Assembly (NCBI RefSeq): GCF_001411475.1
Contig: NZ_LLWH01000001.1
Coordinates: forward strand, 124,001-188,000
Length of the DNA: 64,000 bases
Origin: Pseudomonas endophytica
GTDB lineage: Bacteria; Pseudomonadota; Gammaproteobacteria; Pseudomonadales; Pseudomonadaceae
Reading direction: 5' to 3'
The notes under the pieces are model-generated. The model did not search any database. It was not told the DNA's origin and saw only the letters and a list, made by a program, of their open reading frames with translations. Each line of letters opens with the position of its first letter. Position 1 is the first letter of the stretch. Of this stretch, positions 1 through 8,888 are shown one piece after another. Position numbers and translations under genes: made by a program.

Positions 1-1
1 T

Positions 2-217
2 GCCAGCCGCATGGCCGTGCTGGCGGATCTCACAGCCTGCAACTGGAAAGAAACGGACTTTTACGCTTTAGCCCTACAAAGCAATGAGCGTTTTCAGCGT
101 GACGAACAGATATTGACGCTCTTTACTTACGACTTACGTGAATACAAACAAGTACCTGACTGGCTAAATGCCAGGTTTTGGGCCAACCCGGAAAATTTTG
201 GTAAGTATTGGTGGTAA
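2..217 (+). CDS. C-terminal end of a conserved Pseudomonas hypothetical protein (5' end outside window)
   Basis: The reading frame is open from the left edge, so this is the tail of a longer protein; the ATG at 11 is probably internal. The visible end is rich in aromatic residues and finishes in [13 protein letters not shown], which resembles the C-terminus of the Pseudomonas DUF6231-type proteins that I recall lying just upstream of ychJ. No catalytic motif can be seen in the 72 residues available. It ends 4 bp before the next gene, so the two are probably co-transcribed. The family name is from memory and the function is unknown. Confidence 0.6.
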   Translation, partial: ASRMAVLADLTACNWKETDFYALALQSNERFQRDEQILTLFTYDLREYKQVPDWLNARFWANPENFGKYWW

Positions 218-221
218 GCCG

Positions 222-698
222 ATGAGTACATCCATTTGCCCGTGCGGCAGCGGCAACGTGCTGAGTGCCTGCTGTGGGCAATATCACGCCGGCCACCCGG
301 CACCCAGCGCCGAAACCCTGATGCGTTCGCGCTACAGCGCCTATGTGTTGGGCCTAATTGACTATCTTGTCAGCACTACGCTACCTGTACAGCAAGCAGG
401 GCTCGACCGTCAGTCCATTGCACAATGGAGCGCTCAAAGCACATGGCTAGGTCTGGAAGTTGAAAGCAATGAAGTGTTCGGAGGCCAGCCTGAGCACGCT
501 TTTGTAACCTTTACCGCACGTTGGCATGATGCTGGCGGTGAACACAGCCATCGCGAACGCTCGTCATTTGTGCAAAATGCTGACCGTTGGTACTTCATCG
601 ACCCCACAGTGTCACTCAAGATCGGGCGTAATGACTCCTGCCCTTGTACCAGCGGGTTTAAGTTCAAAAAATGCTGTGCGGGTTTCTTCGGCCAATAA
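222..698 (+). CDS. ychJ: YchJ family SEC-C metal-binding protein
   Basis: A 158-residue protein with two Cys-rich ends around a central domain. The N-terminus has CPCGSG followed by a second pair of cysteines (ACC), and the C-terminus has the canonical SEC-C module [18 protein letters not shown]. The middle carries the YchJ signature ([12 protein letters not shown]). SEC-C modules bind zinc in the SecA tail, but the role of YchJ itself is not established. The frame is open upstream to 168, but ATG 222 lies just after the previous stop and gives the normal YchJ start. Another SEC-C protein is encoded at 1206, so this small group shares a metal-binding theme. Confidence 0.88.
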   Translation: MSTSICPCGSGNVLSACCGQYHAGHPAPSAETLMRSRYSAYVLGLIDYLVSTTLPVQQAGLDRQSIAQWSAQSTWLGLEVESNEVFGGQPEHAFVTFTARWHDAGGEHSHRERSSFVQNADRWYFIDPTVSLKIGRNDSCPCTSGFKFKKCCAGFFGQ

Positions 699-712
699 GC
701 CGGGAGTAAAGA

Positions 713-1198
713 ATGGACTCTAGAGCTCGCTTAACCAAAACCCTCGCGCTGGTCATGTTCTTGGCGCTGTCAGGTTGCGCCTCATGGTTTGACTCAGATG
801 ACAAAGATCCGCAGGTGCATCTGGAACAAGTCGAACTGATTCGGGCTAAGCTGCTGGAACAACGCTTCAAGCTGCATTTCAGAATCGACAACCCCAATGA
901 CTCCACCCTCACCGTGCGCGGGTTGATCTACAGCGTTTATCTGGGGCCGGTAAAACTGACCGAAGGTGAGTACAGCCACTGGTTTAGCGTCGACCCCAAT
1001 AGCCATGCTGATCTGGTGGTGCCGATTCGTACCAACTTGTGGCAGCACATGCGCCCGCTGATCAAATTGCTCGAATCCCCCGACCAAGCTATACCCTATC
1101 GGCTCGACGGTACGTTACAGACCGGTCTGTTCTTCGGTTACGACGTGCACGTGGTGCGTAAAGGCGAGATAATGCCCGGCGATTTTATTTCAGAGTGA
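713..1198 (+). CDS. LEA type 2 (WHy domain) family lipoprotein
   Basis: A 161-residue predicted outer-membrane or periplasmic lipoprotein. Basic residues and a hydrophobic segment lead to the lipobox LSGC, placing the lipidated Cys at about residue 22, followed by ASWFDSDDKD. The remainder matches a LEA14/WHy immunoglobulin-like domain: FKLHFRIDNPNDSTLTVRG is the typical pattern of bacterial LEA-2 proteins (hydrophobic strand, N-P-N, L-x-V/I-x-G). These proteins are linked to envelope or desiccation stress in general terms, with no defined activity. It begins 15 bp after ychJ and ends 8 bp before the small SEC-C gene, so a common operon is likely. Confidence 0.82.
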   Translation: MDSRARLTKTLALVMFLALSGCASWFDSDDKDPQVHLEQVELIRAKLLEQRFKLHFRIDNPNDSTLTVRGLIYSVYLGPVKLTEGEYSHWFSVDPNSHADLVVPIRTNLWQHMRPLIKLLESPDQAIPYRLDGTLQTGLFFGYDVHVVRKGEIMPGDFISE

Positions 1199-1205
1199 TT
1201 GAGTA

Positions 1206-1415
1206 ATGACCCAACAACCCCACGTTCATGGCCCCGACTGTAACCACGATCACGAGCATCATCACGACCATGCCCACGATCATGGCCACGTACACGGCCC
1301 TAACTGCGGCCACGCCCCTCAAGAGCCGGTACGTAATGCCTTGAAAGACGTAGGCCGTAACGACGCTTGCCCATGTGGCAGCAGCAAAAAATTTAAGAAG
1401 TGCCACGGCGCCTGA
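1206..1415 (+). CDS. Small His-rich SEC-C metal-binding protein
   Basis: A 69-residue protein with two parts. The first 40 residues are dominated by histidine and aspartate ([20 protein letters not shown]) and begin and end with HGPxC repeats. The last 25 residues are a SEC-C module, [20 protein letters not shown], in which the final zinc ligand is His rather than the second Cys. Such an arrangement suggests zinc, nickel or copper binding, possibly as a chaperone or store; this is inference. It is 8 bp downstream of the LEA-type lipoprotein gene and probably the last gene of the ychJ operon. Confidence 0.8.
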   Translation: MTQQPHVHGPDCNHDHEHHHDHAHDHGHVHGPNCGHAPQEPVRNALKDVGRNDACPCGSSKKFKKCHGA

Positions 1416-1603
1416 TTCTTCAGACAGCCCCGCACGTGCCGCACCTGCCTTGAGCCTGTGCGGCGACTAAAAGCACGAGGCTTCTTCCTCTTTCGCAGCA
1501 TCCGGCAGCGCTTAAAGCGCTTGCTGTTGATAGCGCTTGCGCAGTGTCATCGGCCTCACTAACGTAGCGCCTTTCGATGACATTCCCCCGCAGGAGCTTT
1601 GCC

Positions 1604-4066
1604 ATGGCCTCGCCAGCCCTCACTCATTTTTTACCTAGGTTCGGCGCTGCCGCGGCAATGGTCAGCCTGCTGGGCTTGTCCGGTTGCCAGTTAAACTCCC
1701 TGTCTAACGACAGCCTGGTGCCCACTTCCGGTGTGGAGCCGCTAAAAGGTCTGGCTCAAAACGTCTCGGTTCGACGTAACAGTCAAGGCGTCCCGCTAAT
1801 CGAAAGCAGTAGTTTCCACGATGCATTGTTCACATTAGGTTATGTGCATGCAGGTGACCGTATCAGCCAAATGGTGCGCATGCGGTTATTGGCTCAAGGT
1901 CGCTTGGCCGAGCTAGACGGCGCTGACGCACTAGACACAGACCGTTTGATGCGCAGCATCAATTTAAAAAAGAATGCTGACGAGCTGTATAAGAGCGCCT
2001 CGCCGCGTCTCAAAAAATTCTTTGAAGTCTATGCCCGTGGCGTCAACGCATATCTGTTCCGCTACCGCGACAAGCTGCCTACCGATCTCGCGCAAGCGGG
2101 CTATCGAACGCAATACTGGAAGCCTGAAGACTCGGCACTGATATTCAGCCTGTTGAACTTCTCGACCTCGGTCAATTTGCAAGAAGAACTCAACACTCTG
2201 GTACTGGCGCAAACAATGGCCACCAACAAACTGGCCTGGCTGACGCCGACGTACCCCAATGAACAACTGCCTACCGCTGAAGCCGAAAAACTCAATGGCC
2301 TAAATCTGGCCAGCCAACTGCAAGGCTTAAGCGGCGTGACCCACGCGCTTGAGCGCGTGGCTGAACTCAATTTACCCGGTGTCACAGCATCCAGCGATTG
2401 GGCCATTGGCCCACAGCGCAGCCGAAACGGCAAAAGCCTGCTAGCCAACGATATTCACCAGCCGATTGGCATTCCCTCGGCATGGAATTACGTGCAAATA
2501 CGGGCGCCTAAATATCAAGCGGCCGGGGCTTCAATTGCGGGTTTACCCACCCTGTTCGCAGGCTTCAACGGTAAAGTGGCGTGGGGCATGAGCATGGCCA
2601 TGGGCGATAACCAAGATGTGTTCTTGGAAAAGCTCAAACGTCAGGGCAACTCCCTGTACTACCTGGCCGACGGTAAATGGCTACCCGCTACGGTGCGTAA
2701 CGAAACATTTTTCGTCAAAGGCCAGCGTCCGATTCGCGAAGCTATTTACGAAACACGCCACGGCCCCCTGCTCAACAGCGCTGTAGGCACGACCACTGCG
2801 CTCAATAGCAGCTTGGGCTTGGCGTTACAAACTCCCGACTTCAAGGGCGACAAAACACTGGATGCGTTCTTCGATTTGTCTCGCGCGCAAAACAGTGAAA
2901 ACGCGTCAGACGCCTCCCGCGAAATCCGTGCTATTGCACTGAATCTTCTGTATGCCGATGCCAGCCACATCGGCTGGCAGGTCACTGGCCAGTACCCTAA
3001 CCGCCGCGAGGGTCTGGGCCTGTATCCGTCTCCGGGCTGGGACGGCCGCTATGACTGGGACGGTTACGCCGACGCTATGCTCCACCCTTACGATCAAGAC
3101 CCGGCGCAAGGTTGGTTGGGCACGGCTAACCAGCGTACAGCGGCGTACGGTTACGGCATGCAGCTGTCCAATTCGTGGCTATCGCCCGAGCGCAGTGAGC
3201 GGCTCGCCCAATTGGCGGGCAGCGGCAAACAAGATACACGCAGCATGATCGCCATGCAGTACGACCAAACCACGTTATTTGCCGCCAAACTCAAGGCCAT
3301 GTTGAACGCACCCGGTATGCCCCCCCCCCTTAAACAAGCCATCGCGGCTTTACCTGCGGCAGATCAGACCAAGGCCCGCGAAGCTCTAGACCGGCTGATG
3401 GCCTTTGACGGCAAGCTCAGTCCCACTTCAAGCGATGCAGCGTTGTATGAGTTGTTCTTGCAAGAAAGCGGCAAACAGATCTTCCTCGACAAACTCGGCC
3501 CTGAATCGAGCGACAGCTGGAAAGCCTTTATCGCCACTAACAGTCTGTCGTACTCGGCGGTCAGCGATCACTTGCTGGGGCGTGAGGATAGCCCGTTCTG
3601 GGACGACACCCGCACCCCTCAAAAAGAAGATAAACCTGCCATTTTGGCCCGTAGCTTAGCGGCCACAATCACTGCGGGTGACAGCCTGATGGGCAGTGAC
3701 CACCGCGCATGGCAATGGGGCAAACTGCATCACTATCTATGGCGCAATACCAACGGCCAAACCGTGCGCGGGCCTATTGCCGCGGGTGGTGATCACACCA
3801 CCCTAAACGTGGCGGCATACACCCTTGGCAGTAACAACTTTACGACCACGGTTATTCCGGCCATGCGCATGATCGTCGACTTTGGTCAGAGCGAACCAAT
3901 GATGGCTCAAAACAGCACCGGACAATCCAGCAACCCGGCCAGCCCACATTACGCTGACGGTATTGATTCGTGGCTAAAAGGCCAATACATGAGCTTTCCG
4001 ATGCAGCCGAAAAACGTTGATCGGGTCTACGGCAAGACACACCTCACCTTGGTGCCCGAAAAATAG
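1604..4066 (+). CDS. quiP: Acyl-homoserine lactone acylase QuiP (penicillin acylase family)
   Basis: An 820-residue Ntn hydrolase of the penicillin/AHL acylase family, which hydrolyses the amide of long-chain N-acyl homoserine lactones. The sequence resembles QuiP (PA1032 of P. aeruginosa) along its length by memory, for example [12 protein letters not shown] near the start and [10 protein letters not shown] at the end. The N-terminus has a hydrophobic segment and a lipobox-like LSGC at residue 28. The autoprocessing site is the SSDWAIGP motif near residues 263-269; the nucleophile is probably Ser263, followed by Ser rather than the usual Asn. The frame opens at 1577, but ATG 1604 is preceded by a good CAGGAG site. 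Homoserine lactone products or the energy source use are not visible here; no luxI/luxR gene lies nearby. Confidence 0.9.
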   Translation: MASPALTHFLPRFGAAAAMVSLLGLSGCQLNSLSNDSLVPTSGVEPLKGLAQNVSVRRNSQGVPLIESSSFHDALFTLGYVHAGDRISQMVRMRLLAQGRLAELDGADALDTDRLMRSINLKKNADELYKSASPRLKKFFEVYARGVNAYLFRYRDKLPTDLAQAGYRTQYWKPEDSALIFSLLNFSTSVNLQEELNTLVLAQTMATNKLAWLTPTYPNEQLPTAEAEKLNGLNLASQLQGLSGVTHALERVAELNLPGVTASSDWAIGPQRSRNGKSLLANDIHQPIGIPSAWNYVQIRAPKYQAAGASIAGLPTLFAGFNGKVAWGMSMAMGDNQDVFLEKLKRQGNSLYYLADGKWLPATVRNETFFVKGQRPIREAIYETRHGPLLNSAVGTTTALNSSLGLALQTPDFKGDKTLDAFFDLSRAQNSENASDASREIRAIALNLLYADASHIGWQVTGQYPNRREGLGLYPSPGWDGRYDWDGYADAMLHPYDQDPAQGWLGTANQRTAAYGYGMQLSNSWLSPERSERLAQLAGSGKQDTRSMIAMQYDQTTLFAAKLKAMLNAPGMPPPLKQAIAALPAADQTKAREALDRLMAFDGKLSPTSSDAALYELFLQESGKQIFLDKLGPESSDSWKAFIATNSLSYSAVSDHLLGREDSPFWDDTRTPQKEDKPAILARSLAATITAGDSLMGSDHRAWQWGKLHHYLWRNTNGQTVRGPIAAGGDHTTLNVAAYTLGSNNFTTTVIPAMRMIVDFGQSEPMMAQNSTGQSSNPASPHYADGIDSWLKGQYMSFPMQPKNVDRVYGKTHLTLVPEK

Positions 4067-4228
4067 AACCCATTGTTTGGGCGGTGCCAGGCTTGCTCGC
4101 GAAAGTAGGTGCTCGCTAGGTCAAAATGATCGAGTGGGCGCCTTCATAAATAAGCTCGATCTGCCCACGAGCGGTTTAATCTTTAGCGGCGCGCACTGTT
4201 CTAGATCACCTAATTTTCAACGCACATT

Positions 4229-4249
4229 GGGGGAGCATTAGCGCTCCCC
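4229..4249 (+). other. GC-rich hairpin in the quiP-ABC transporter gap
   Basis: GGGGAGC (4230-4236) can pair with GCTCCCC (4243-4249) around a 6-base loop. No T-run follows, so it is a poor intrinsic terminator for quiP as it stands. It lies in a gap of about 300 bp (4067-4368) in which I see no gene; the rest holds a CAGGCTTGCTCGCG stretch related to the dispersed repeat and presumably the promoter of the ABC operon. Confidence 0.4.
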
Positions 4250-4368
4250 GTCACTCCCTTCACCACTCTTTATATGCTCTCTCTGCCCTATGTGGTTCGG
4301 TTATTGCTACTTCTATCGAGTCGTAGCACTCCAGCAACTGTACTCACACTGGTTATAGGGATTGAATA

Positions 4369-5151
4369 ATGAAAAAAGCATTTCTGGCCCTTTCAGCACT
4401 GACGTTATGCATGGCTGCGGGCTCTGTTTTGGCCAAAGAGTACAAGGAGCTTCGTTTCGGGGTGGATCCTTCCTATGCGCCGTTTGAGTCCAAGGCCGCA
4501 GATGGCAGCTTGGTGGGCTTTGATATCGACTTGGGCAACGCCATCTGTGCCGAGCTGAAAGTGAAGTGCAAGTGGGTCGAGTCCGACTTTGACGGCATGA
4601 TTCCAGGGCTGAAAGCCAAAAAATTCGATGGCGTTATCTCGTCAATGACCGTCACACCCGCTCGAGAAAAAGTCATTGATTTCTCTAACGAGCTGTTCTC
4701 TGGCCCAACCTCGCTGGTGTACAAACAAGGTTCAGGACTAAGCGCCGATACCGCTTCGCTCAAAGGCAAAACCGTAGGCTATGAACAAGGCACGATCCAA
4801 GAAGCCTATGCCAAAGCGGTGCTGGATAAGGCCGGCGTTAAAACCCAGGCCTACGCCAACCAGGATCAAGTGTATGCCGACCTGCTTTCAGGGCGTCTCG
4901 ACGCGTCGATCCAAGACATGCTGCAAGCCGAGTTGGGCTTTTTGAAATCCCCGCAAGGCGCGGGCTACGAAATCAGCGAGCCGATTGACGACCCGCTACT
5001 GCCCTCTAAAACAGCCATAGGCATCAATAAAGGTAACAAAGCGCTAAAAGACCTCCTAAACAAAGGTATCAAAGCGTTACACGACGATGGTACCTACGCA
5101 AAAATCCAGAAAAAGAACTTTGGCGACTTGAACCTCTACAGCGGTAAATAA
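4369..5151 (+). CDS. Periplasmic basic amino acid/opine-type ABC transporter binding protein
   Basis: A 260-residue family 3 solute-binding protein. It has a classical Sec signal peptide (MKKAFLALSALTL...VLAKE, cleavage after about residue 22) and then the family start LRFGVDPSYAPFESK and GFDIDLGNAIC, followed by DGMIPGLKAKKFD and SMTVTPAREKVIDFS. Length and motifs match HisJ/ArgT/LAO proteins that bind lysine, arginine, ornithine or histidine, or opines such as octopine. The downstream genes supply two permeases, an aspartoacylase-like hydrolase and the ATPase. A hairpin with a T-run directly follows, which would let this gene be expressed above the membrane components. Substrate is not determined by sequence. 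Confidence 0.85.
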   Translation: MKKAFLALSALTLCMAAGSVLAKEYKELRFGVDPSYAPFESKAADGSLVGFDIDLGNAICAELKVKCKWVESDFDGMIPGLKAKKFDGVISSMTVTPAREKVIDFSNELFSGPTSLVYKQGSGLSADTASLKGKTVGYEQGTIQEAYAKAVLDKAGVKTQAYANQDQVYADLLSGRLDASIQDMLQAELGFLKSPQGAGYEISEPIDDPLLPSKTAIGINKGNKALKDLLNKGIKALHDDGTYAKIQKKNFGDLNLYSGK

Positions 5152-5157
5152 CACTTG

Positions 5158-5186
5158 GGCACCCACCTCTACGTGGGTGCCTTTTT
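5158..5186 (+). terminator. Attenuating terminator inside the ABC transporter operon
   Basis: GGCACCCAC (5158-5166) pairs perfectly over 9 bp with GTGGGTGCC (5173-5181), loop of 6, followed at once by TTTTT (5182-5186). It starts 6 bp after the binding-protein stop and ends 23 bp before the permease start, so it should reduce read-through and set the binding protein in excess over the membrane complex. Confidence 0.8.
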
Positions 5187-5208
5187 ACAAGCCAAAGGTT
5201 CGACTGTC

Positions 5209-5937
5209 ATGCTTGAAAATCTCGTTCAGAACCTCGGATTGACTGCGTTGAGCTTGCAAGGGTTTGGCCCCTTATTGCTAGAAGGGACCTGGATGACCCT
5301 TAAATTATCGGTGCTATCGCTGGCCTTAAGCGTATTGCTGGGACTGCTCGGCGCCAGCGCCAAACTCTCCCACCTAGCACTCCTACGCCTCCCGGCCCAG
5401 CTCTACACCACACTGATTCGGGGCGTACCTGATCTGGTGCTGATGCTGCTGATTTTTTATAGCCTACAAACTTGGCTGACCGAGTTTACCGATGCAATGG
5501 ATTGGGATTACATCGAAATCAATCCATTCAACGCAGGTGTGATTACGCTGGGGTTTATCTACGGCGCCTATTTCACCGAAACCTTCCGTGGTGCGATCCT
5601 TTCAGTACCGCGCGGGCAGACAGAGGCGGCGACAGCCTTTGGTCTTAAACGCTGGCAACGATTTCGTTTTGTAGTGTTCCCACAAATGATGCGCTTCGCC
5701 CTTCCAGGTATCGGCAATAACTGGATGGTGATGCTCAAAGCCACCGCGTTGGTGTCGATAATTGGTTTAGCCGATTTGGTCAAGGCCGCTCAGGATGCGG
5801 GTAAAAGCACCTATCAGTTGTTTTACTTTCTGGTGATCGCCGCACTCATCTATCTGGCGATCACTAGCGCATCGAACGTCATCTTGCGTCGACTGGAACG
5901 TCGTTATGCCTTGGGTGTACGGGAGAACATACGATGA
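5209..5937 (+). CDS. Amino acid ABC transporter permease (HisQ/ArtQ-like)
   Basis: A 242-residue inner-membrane permease of the HisQ/HisM family with about five hydrophobic segments. The conserved EAA loop is present: GAILSVPRGQTEAATAFGL, with the cytoplasmic contact to the ATPase. The N-terminal LEGTWMTLKLS and TTLIRGVPDLVLMLLIFY segments are typical of this family. The frame continues upstream to 5155, but that part covers the terminator hairpin; ATG 5209 gives the family start. Its gene overlaps the second permease by 4 bp (ATGA), as expected for a heterodimeric channel. Confidence 0.87.
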   Translation: MLENLVQNLGLTALSLQGFGPLLLEGTWMTLKLSVLSLALSVLLGLLGASAKLSHLALLRLPAQLYTTLIRGVPDLVLMLLIFYSLQTWLTEFTDAMDWDYIEINPFNAGVITLGFIYGAYFTETFRGAILSVPRGQTEAATAFGLKRWQRFRFVVFPQMMRFALPGIGNNWMVMLKATALVSIIGLADLVKAAQDAGKSTYQLFYFLVIAALIYLAITSASNVILRRLERRYALGVRENIR

Positions 5938-6644
5938 TCGAACTGTTGCAAGCGTATTGGCAGCCCTTTCTATACAGCGACGGCCATCAAATCACCGGCT
6001 TGGCCATGACGCTATGGCTGTTGAGCGCCGCACTCGTCATCGGTTTTGTGCTGTCCATCCCCCTGTCTATTGCTAGGGTTTCATCCAGACGCTGGATTCG
6101 TTGGCCCGTGCAGTTTTACACGTACCTGTTTCGGGGAACGCCACTGTATATTCAGTTGCTGATTTGCTACACCGGGATCTACAGCATCGCCGCCGTTCGT
6201 GCTCAACCGCTGCTCAATGAGTTCTTCCGGGATGCCATGAATTGCACGATTCTGGCTTTCGCCCTCAATACCTGTGCCTATACCACCGAGATTTTTTCCG
6301 GCGCCATCCGCAGCATGGCTCACGGTGAAATTGAAGCGGCTAAAGCTTATGGCTTGAGTGGCTGGAAGCTATATGCCTACGTGATCATGCCTTCAGCCTT
6401 ACGCCGCTCGTTGCCGTTTTATAGCAATGAGGTGATTCTGATGCTGCATTCAACCACTGTGGCCTTTACCGCGACGATCCCTGATGTCTTGAAAGTCGCT
6501 CGGGACGCGAACTCAGCGACGTTCCTGACCTTTCAGTCGTTTGGTATCGCGGCCATCATCTATTTGTGCGTGACCTTTATTTTGGTTGGCTTGTTTCGAC
6601 TGGCGGAACGCCGCTGGTTGAGCTTTCTCGGCCCTGCTCACTAG
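5934..6644 (+). CDS. Amino acid ABC transporter permease (HisM-like)
   Basis: A 236-residue partner permease. Family features are the N-terminal GLAMTLWLLSAALVIG, the FRGTPLYIQLLICYTGIY segment and the EAA loop GAIRSMAHGEIEAAKAYGL. About five transmembrane helices are evident. The ATG overlaps the upstream permease stop in ATGA, indicating translational coupling. Together with the upstream protein it should form the membrane channel for the periplasmic binding protein encoded at 4369. Confidence 0.87.
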   Translation: MIELLQAYWQPFLYSDGHQITGLAMTLWLLSAALVIGFVLSIPLSIARVSSRRWIRWPVQFYTYLFRGTPLYIQLLICYTGIYSIAAVRAQPLLNEFFRDAMNCTILAFALNTCAYTTEIFSGAIRSMAHGEIEAAKAYGLSGWKLYAYVIMPSALRRSLPFYSNEVILMLHSTTVAFTATIPDVLKVARDANSATFLTFQSFGIAAIIYLCVTFILVGLFRLAERRWLSFLGPAH

Positions 6645-6653
6645 GATTTTTAC

Positions 6654-7775
6654 ATGCAGCGACATCAAACTCACCCGCTCCTGTCCCCTGTTCCCGGGAC
6701 TGATCGGCATATTCATAGCTTCCATTACGGCCCGACCACGCCGCAAGGCAAGATCTACATTCAAGCCTCGCTGCATGCCGATGAGCTGCCTGGCATGCTG
6801 GTGGCCTGGCACCTGAAAAAACGCCTCGCCGAATTGGAAAGTGACGGCCGCCTGATCAGCGAAATCGTACTGGTGCCCGTGGCCAATCCGGTAGGCCTGG
6901 AGCAGGTCGTCATGGACATGCCGCTAGGCCGTTATGAGCTGGAAAGTGGGCAAAACTTCAACCGAAACTTTTTAGATCTCAGCGCACAGATAGGCGATCA
7001 AGTCGAAGGGCTGTTGAACGAGGACCCGGACCACAACCTACTGATCATTCGTCAGCACCTGCGCAAGGCACTGGCCGCTCAAGCCCCTTCTACACAACTG
7101 CAATCTCAGCGTCTGACCTTACAAACACTGGCGTGTGATGCCGATGTGGTACTGGACCTCCATTGCGATTTTGAAGCGGTTGCCCACCTTTACACCACAC
7201 CCGATGCGTGGCCGAAAGTGGAACCGCTGGCGCGTTACCTCGGGGCACAGGCCAGCCTATTGGCAACCGACTCGGGCGGCCTGTCGTTTGATGAGTGCTT
7301 CACCTTGTTATGGTGGACGCTACAACAACGGTTCGAGCATTGCTTTGCCATTCCACAGGGCAGTTTTTCAGTGACCGTTGAATTGCGCGGGCAAGGCGAT
7401 GTTAGCCATGCTTTGGCGGAGCAAGACTGTGAGGCGCTGCTTGATTACCTGATCACTTTGGGGGCTATCCAAGGCGAATGCAGACCTTTACCTGACCTGC
7501 TTTACCCGGCTACCCCTTTGGCCGGTGTCGAGCCTGTCATGTCTCCAGCCGGTGGGGTTCTAGTTTTTCACGTCAAACCCGGGGACTACCTGAGCGCTGG
7601 CCAGTTAGTGGCCGACGTTATTGACCCTATCAGTGATCGTCTCACCCCGGTGTACTCCACACGTGCGGGCTTGCTGTATGCGCGATCCATGAGACGAATG
7701 GCGACTGCAGGCATGGTGATTGCTCATGTGGCGGGGCGTGAAGCCTATCGCAGCGGCTACCTTCTCTCTTCTTGA
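6654..7775 (+). CDS. Succinylglutamate desuccinylase/aspartoacylase family zinc hydrolase
   Basis: A 373-residue M14-like zinc amidohydrolase. The metal site is visible as ASLHADELPG (His and Glu of the HxxE motif, about residues 43-46) and DLHCDFEA (third ligand His), and a catalytic Glu is likely in VTVELRGQGDV. The C-terminal 90 residues form a beta-rich biotinyl/barrel-sandwich-like domain (AGGVLVFHVKPGDYLSAGQLVADV). Such enzymes remove acyl groups from amino acids or aminoacyl derivatives. Placement between permease and ATPase genes of an amino acid importer suggests deacylation of an imported N-acyl or opine-like amino acid; this is inference. Confidence 0.82.
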   Translation: MQRHQTHPLLSPVPGTDRHIHSFHYGPTTPQGKIYIQASLHADELPGMLVAWHLKKRLAELESDGRLISEIVLVPVANPVGLEQVVMDMPLGRYELESGQNFNRNFLDLSAQIGDQVEGLLNEDPDHNLLIIRQHLRKALAAQAPSTQLQSQRLTLQTLACDADVVLDLHCDFEAVAHLYTTPDAWPKVEPLARYLGAQASLLATDSGGLSFDECFTLLWWTLQQRFEHCFAIPQGSFSVTVELRGQGDVSHALAEQDCEALLDYLITLGAIQGECRPLPDLLYPATPLAGVEPVMSPAGGVLVFHVKPGDYLSAGQLVADVIDPISDRLTPVYSTRAGLLYARSMRRMATAGMVIAHVAGREAYRSGYLLSS

Positions 7776-7782
7776 GGTGTGC

Positions 7783-8547
7783 ATGTACAAACTCAGCGTA
7801 GACGGCTTGTACAAGCGTTATGGCGACAACGAAGTGCTTAAAGGTGTATCGCTCAACGCTAAAACGGGGGATGTTATTTGCCTGATTGGCGCCAGTGGTT
7901 CAGGTAAAAGCACCTTTTTGCGCTGTATCAATTTTCTGGAATCCCCTAGCGACGGTGCGATCAGCCTTGATGGAAAATTGATTCGTATGGTCAGTGATGC
8001 AAATGGCATGCGGGTCGCCGACGAAGCTGAGTTACAACACTTGCGCACCCGCTTGGCCATGGTGTTTCAGCACTTCAACCTGTGGAGCCACATGACTGTG
8101 CTGGAGAACGTAACTCTGGCACCGCACCGGGTGCTGGGGGTCAGCAAAAAGGACGCGCAAGAGCGCGCAAGGCGTTATCTGGATCAAGTCGGTTTGCCTG
8201 CACGGGTCGCCGATCAATACCCAGCCTTCTTGTCGGGCGGCCAACAGCAGCGCGTAGCGATTGCGCGGGCACTGGCAATGGAACCTGAGGTGATGCTGTT
8301 CGATGAACCAACCTCGGCGCTGGACCCTGAACTAGTGGGCGAAGTATTAAAGGTTATTCAGGGTTTAGCCGAGGAAGGCCGGACGATGATCATGGTGACT
8401 CATGAAATGAACTTTGCACGTCAAGTCGCGAGCCAAGTGGTGTTCCTCCATCAAGGGCTGATAGAGGAGCAAGGTCCGCCCTGCGAGGTATTGGGTAACC
8501 CTAAAAGCGAACGACTGAGGCAATTTTTGAGCGGCAATTTGAAATAG
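7783..8547 (+). CDS. Amino acid ABC transporter ATP-binding protein (HisP-like)
   Basis: A 254-residue ATPase with all ABC motifs: Walker A GASGSGKST (about residues 37-45), Q-loop VFQHFNLW, signature LSGGQQQ, Walker [15 protein letters not shown] and switch His in MVTHEM. The insertion after Walker A (GKLIRMVSDANGMRVADE) is characteristic of HisP-type histidine/lysine/arginine transporters. The frame extends upstream to 7720 within the hydrolase gene, but ATG 7783 follows the hydrolase stop by 7 bp with GAGG upstream and gives the normal start. It closes the operon, which ends in a strong hairpin. Confidence 0.9.
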   Translation: MYKLSVDGLYKRYGDNEVLKGVSLNAKTGDVICLIGASGSGKSTFLRCINFLESPSDGAISLDGKLIRMVSDANGMRVADEAELQHLRTRLAMVFQHFNLWSHMTVLENVTLAPHRVLGVSKKDAQERARRYLDQVGLPARVADQYPAFLSGGQQQRVAIARALAMEPEVMLFDEPTSALDPELVGEVLKVIQGLAEEGRTMIMVTHEMNFARQVASQVVFLHQGLIEEQGPPCEVLGNPKSERLRQFLSGNLK

Positions 8548-8558
8548 CGCCTACTCCA

Positions 8559-8596
8559 GTAGCTGCTGGTGATCACAGCAGCTACCGACGATTTTT
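8559..8596 (+). terminator. Intrinsic terminator after the ABC operon
   Basis: GTAGCTGCTG (8559-8568) and CAGCAGCTAC (8576-8585) form a perfect 10-bp stem with a 7-base loop, followed five bases later by TTTTTT (8591-8596). It lies between the end of the ABC operon and the end of the convergent small gene on the minus strand. Confidence 0.75.
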
Positions 8597-8796
8597 TACG
8601 CCACAGGAGCAGGCGGAGCTTCATCCGGCAGGGTTGGTACGCCAGGTTCAGTAGGTTGTGGGCTATCAGGATCAGGCTGGCCGGGGATACCGCCTGCATG
8701 CAACTGGGGAAACGCGAGTAATGACCAAGCCAATACTCCCACCTGGTTAGGCTCAAGGTTTTCCAGTTTTGCGAGGATGGTCGGATCAATCTTCAT
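8596..8796 (-). CDS. Small hypothetical protein with Pro-rich tail
   Basis: A 66-residue protein I do not recognise. The first 40 residues look folded and helical (ILAKLENLEPNQVGVLAWSL), and the last 25 are rich in proline and acidic residues (QPDPDSPQPTEPGVPTLPD). Support for coding comes from a good ribosome site (CAGGAGTGACCC directly before the ATG), its own space between two other genes and a terminator at its end. There is no signal peptide or membrane segment. Function unknown. Confidence 0.6.
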   Translation of the reverse strand: MKIDPTILAKLENLEPNQVGVLAWSLLAFPQLHAGGIPGQPDPDSPQPTEPGVPTLPDEAPPAPVA

Positions 8797-8888
8797 GGGT
8801 CACTCCTGAGCGATGTCCGGTTCGCAGAGGTGCAGAACCGGAATACAAACAATAGAGTACTGTTTTGCTCAGAAATTCCTGCTGTTCG

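Noticed and set aside
4229-4249. Hairpin as the quiP terminator
   Set aside because: No T-run follows and it lies 160 bp after the stop; kept only as a hairpin.
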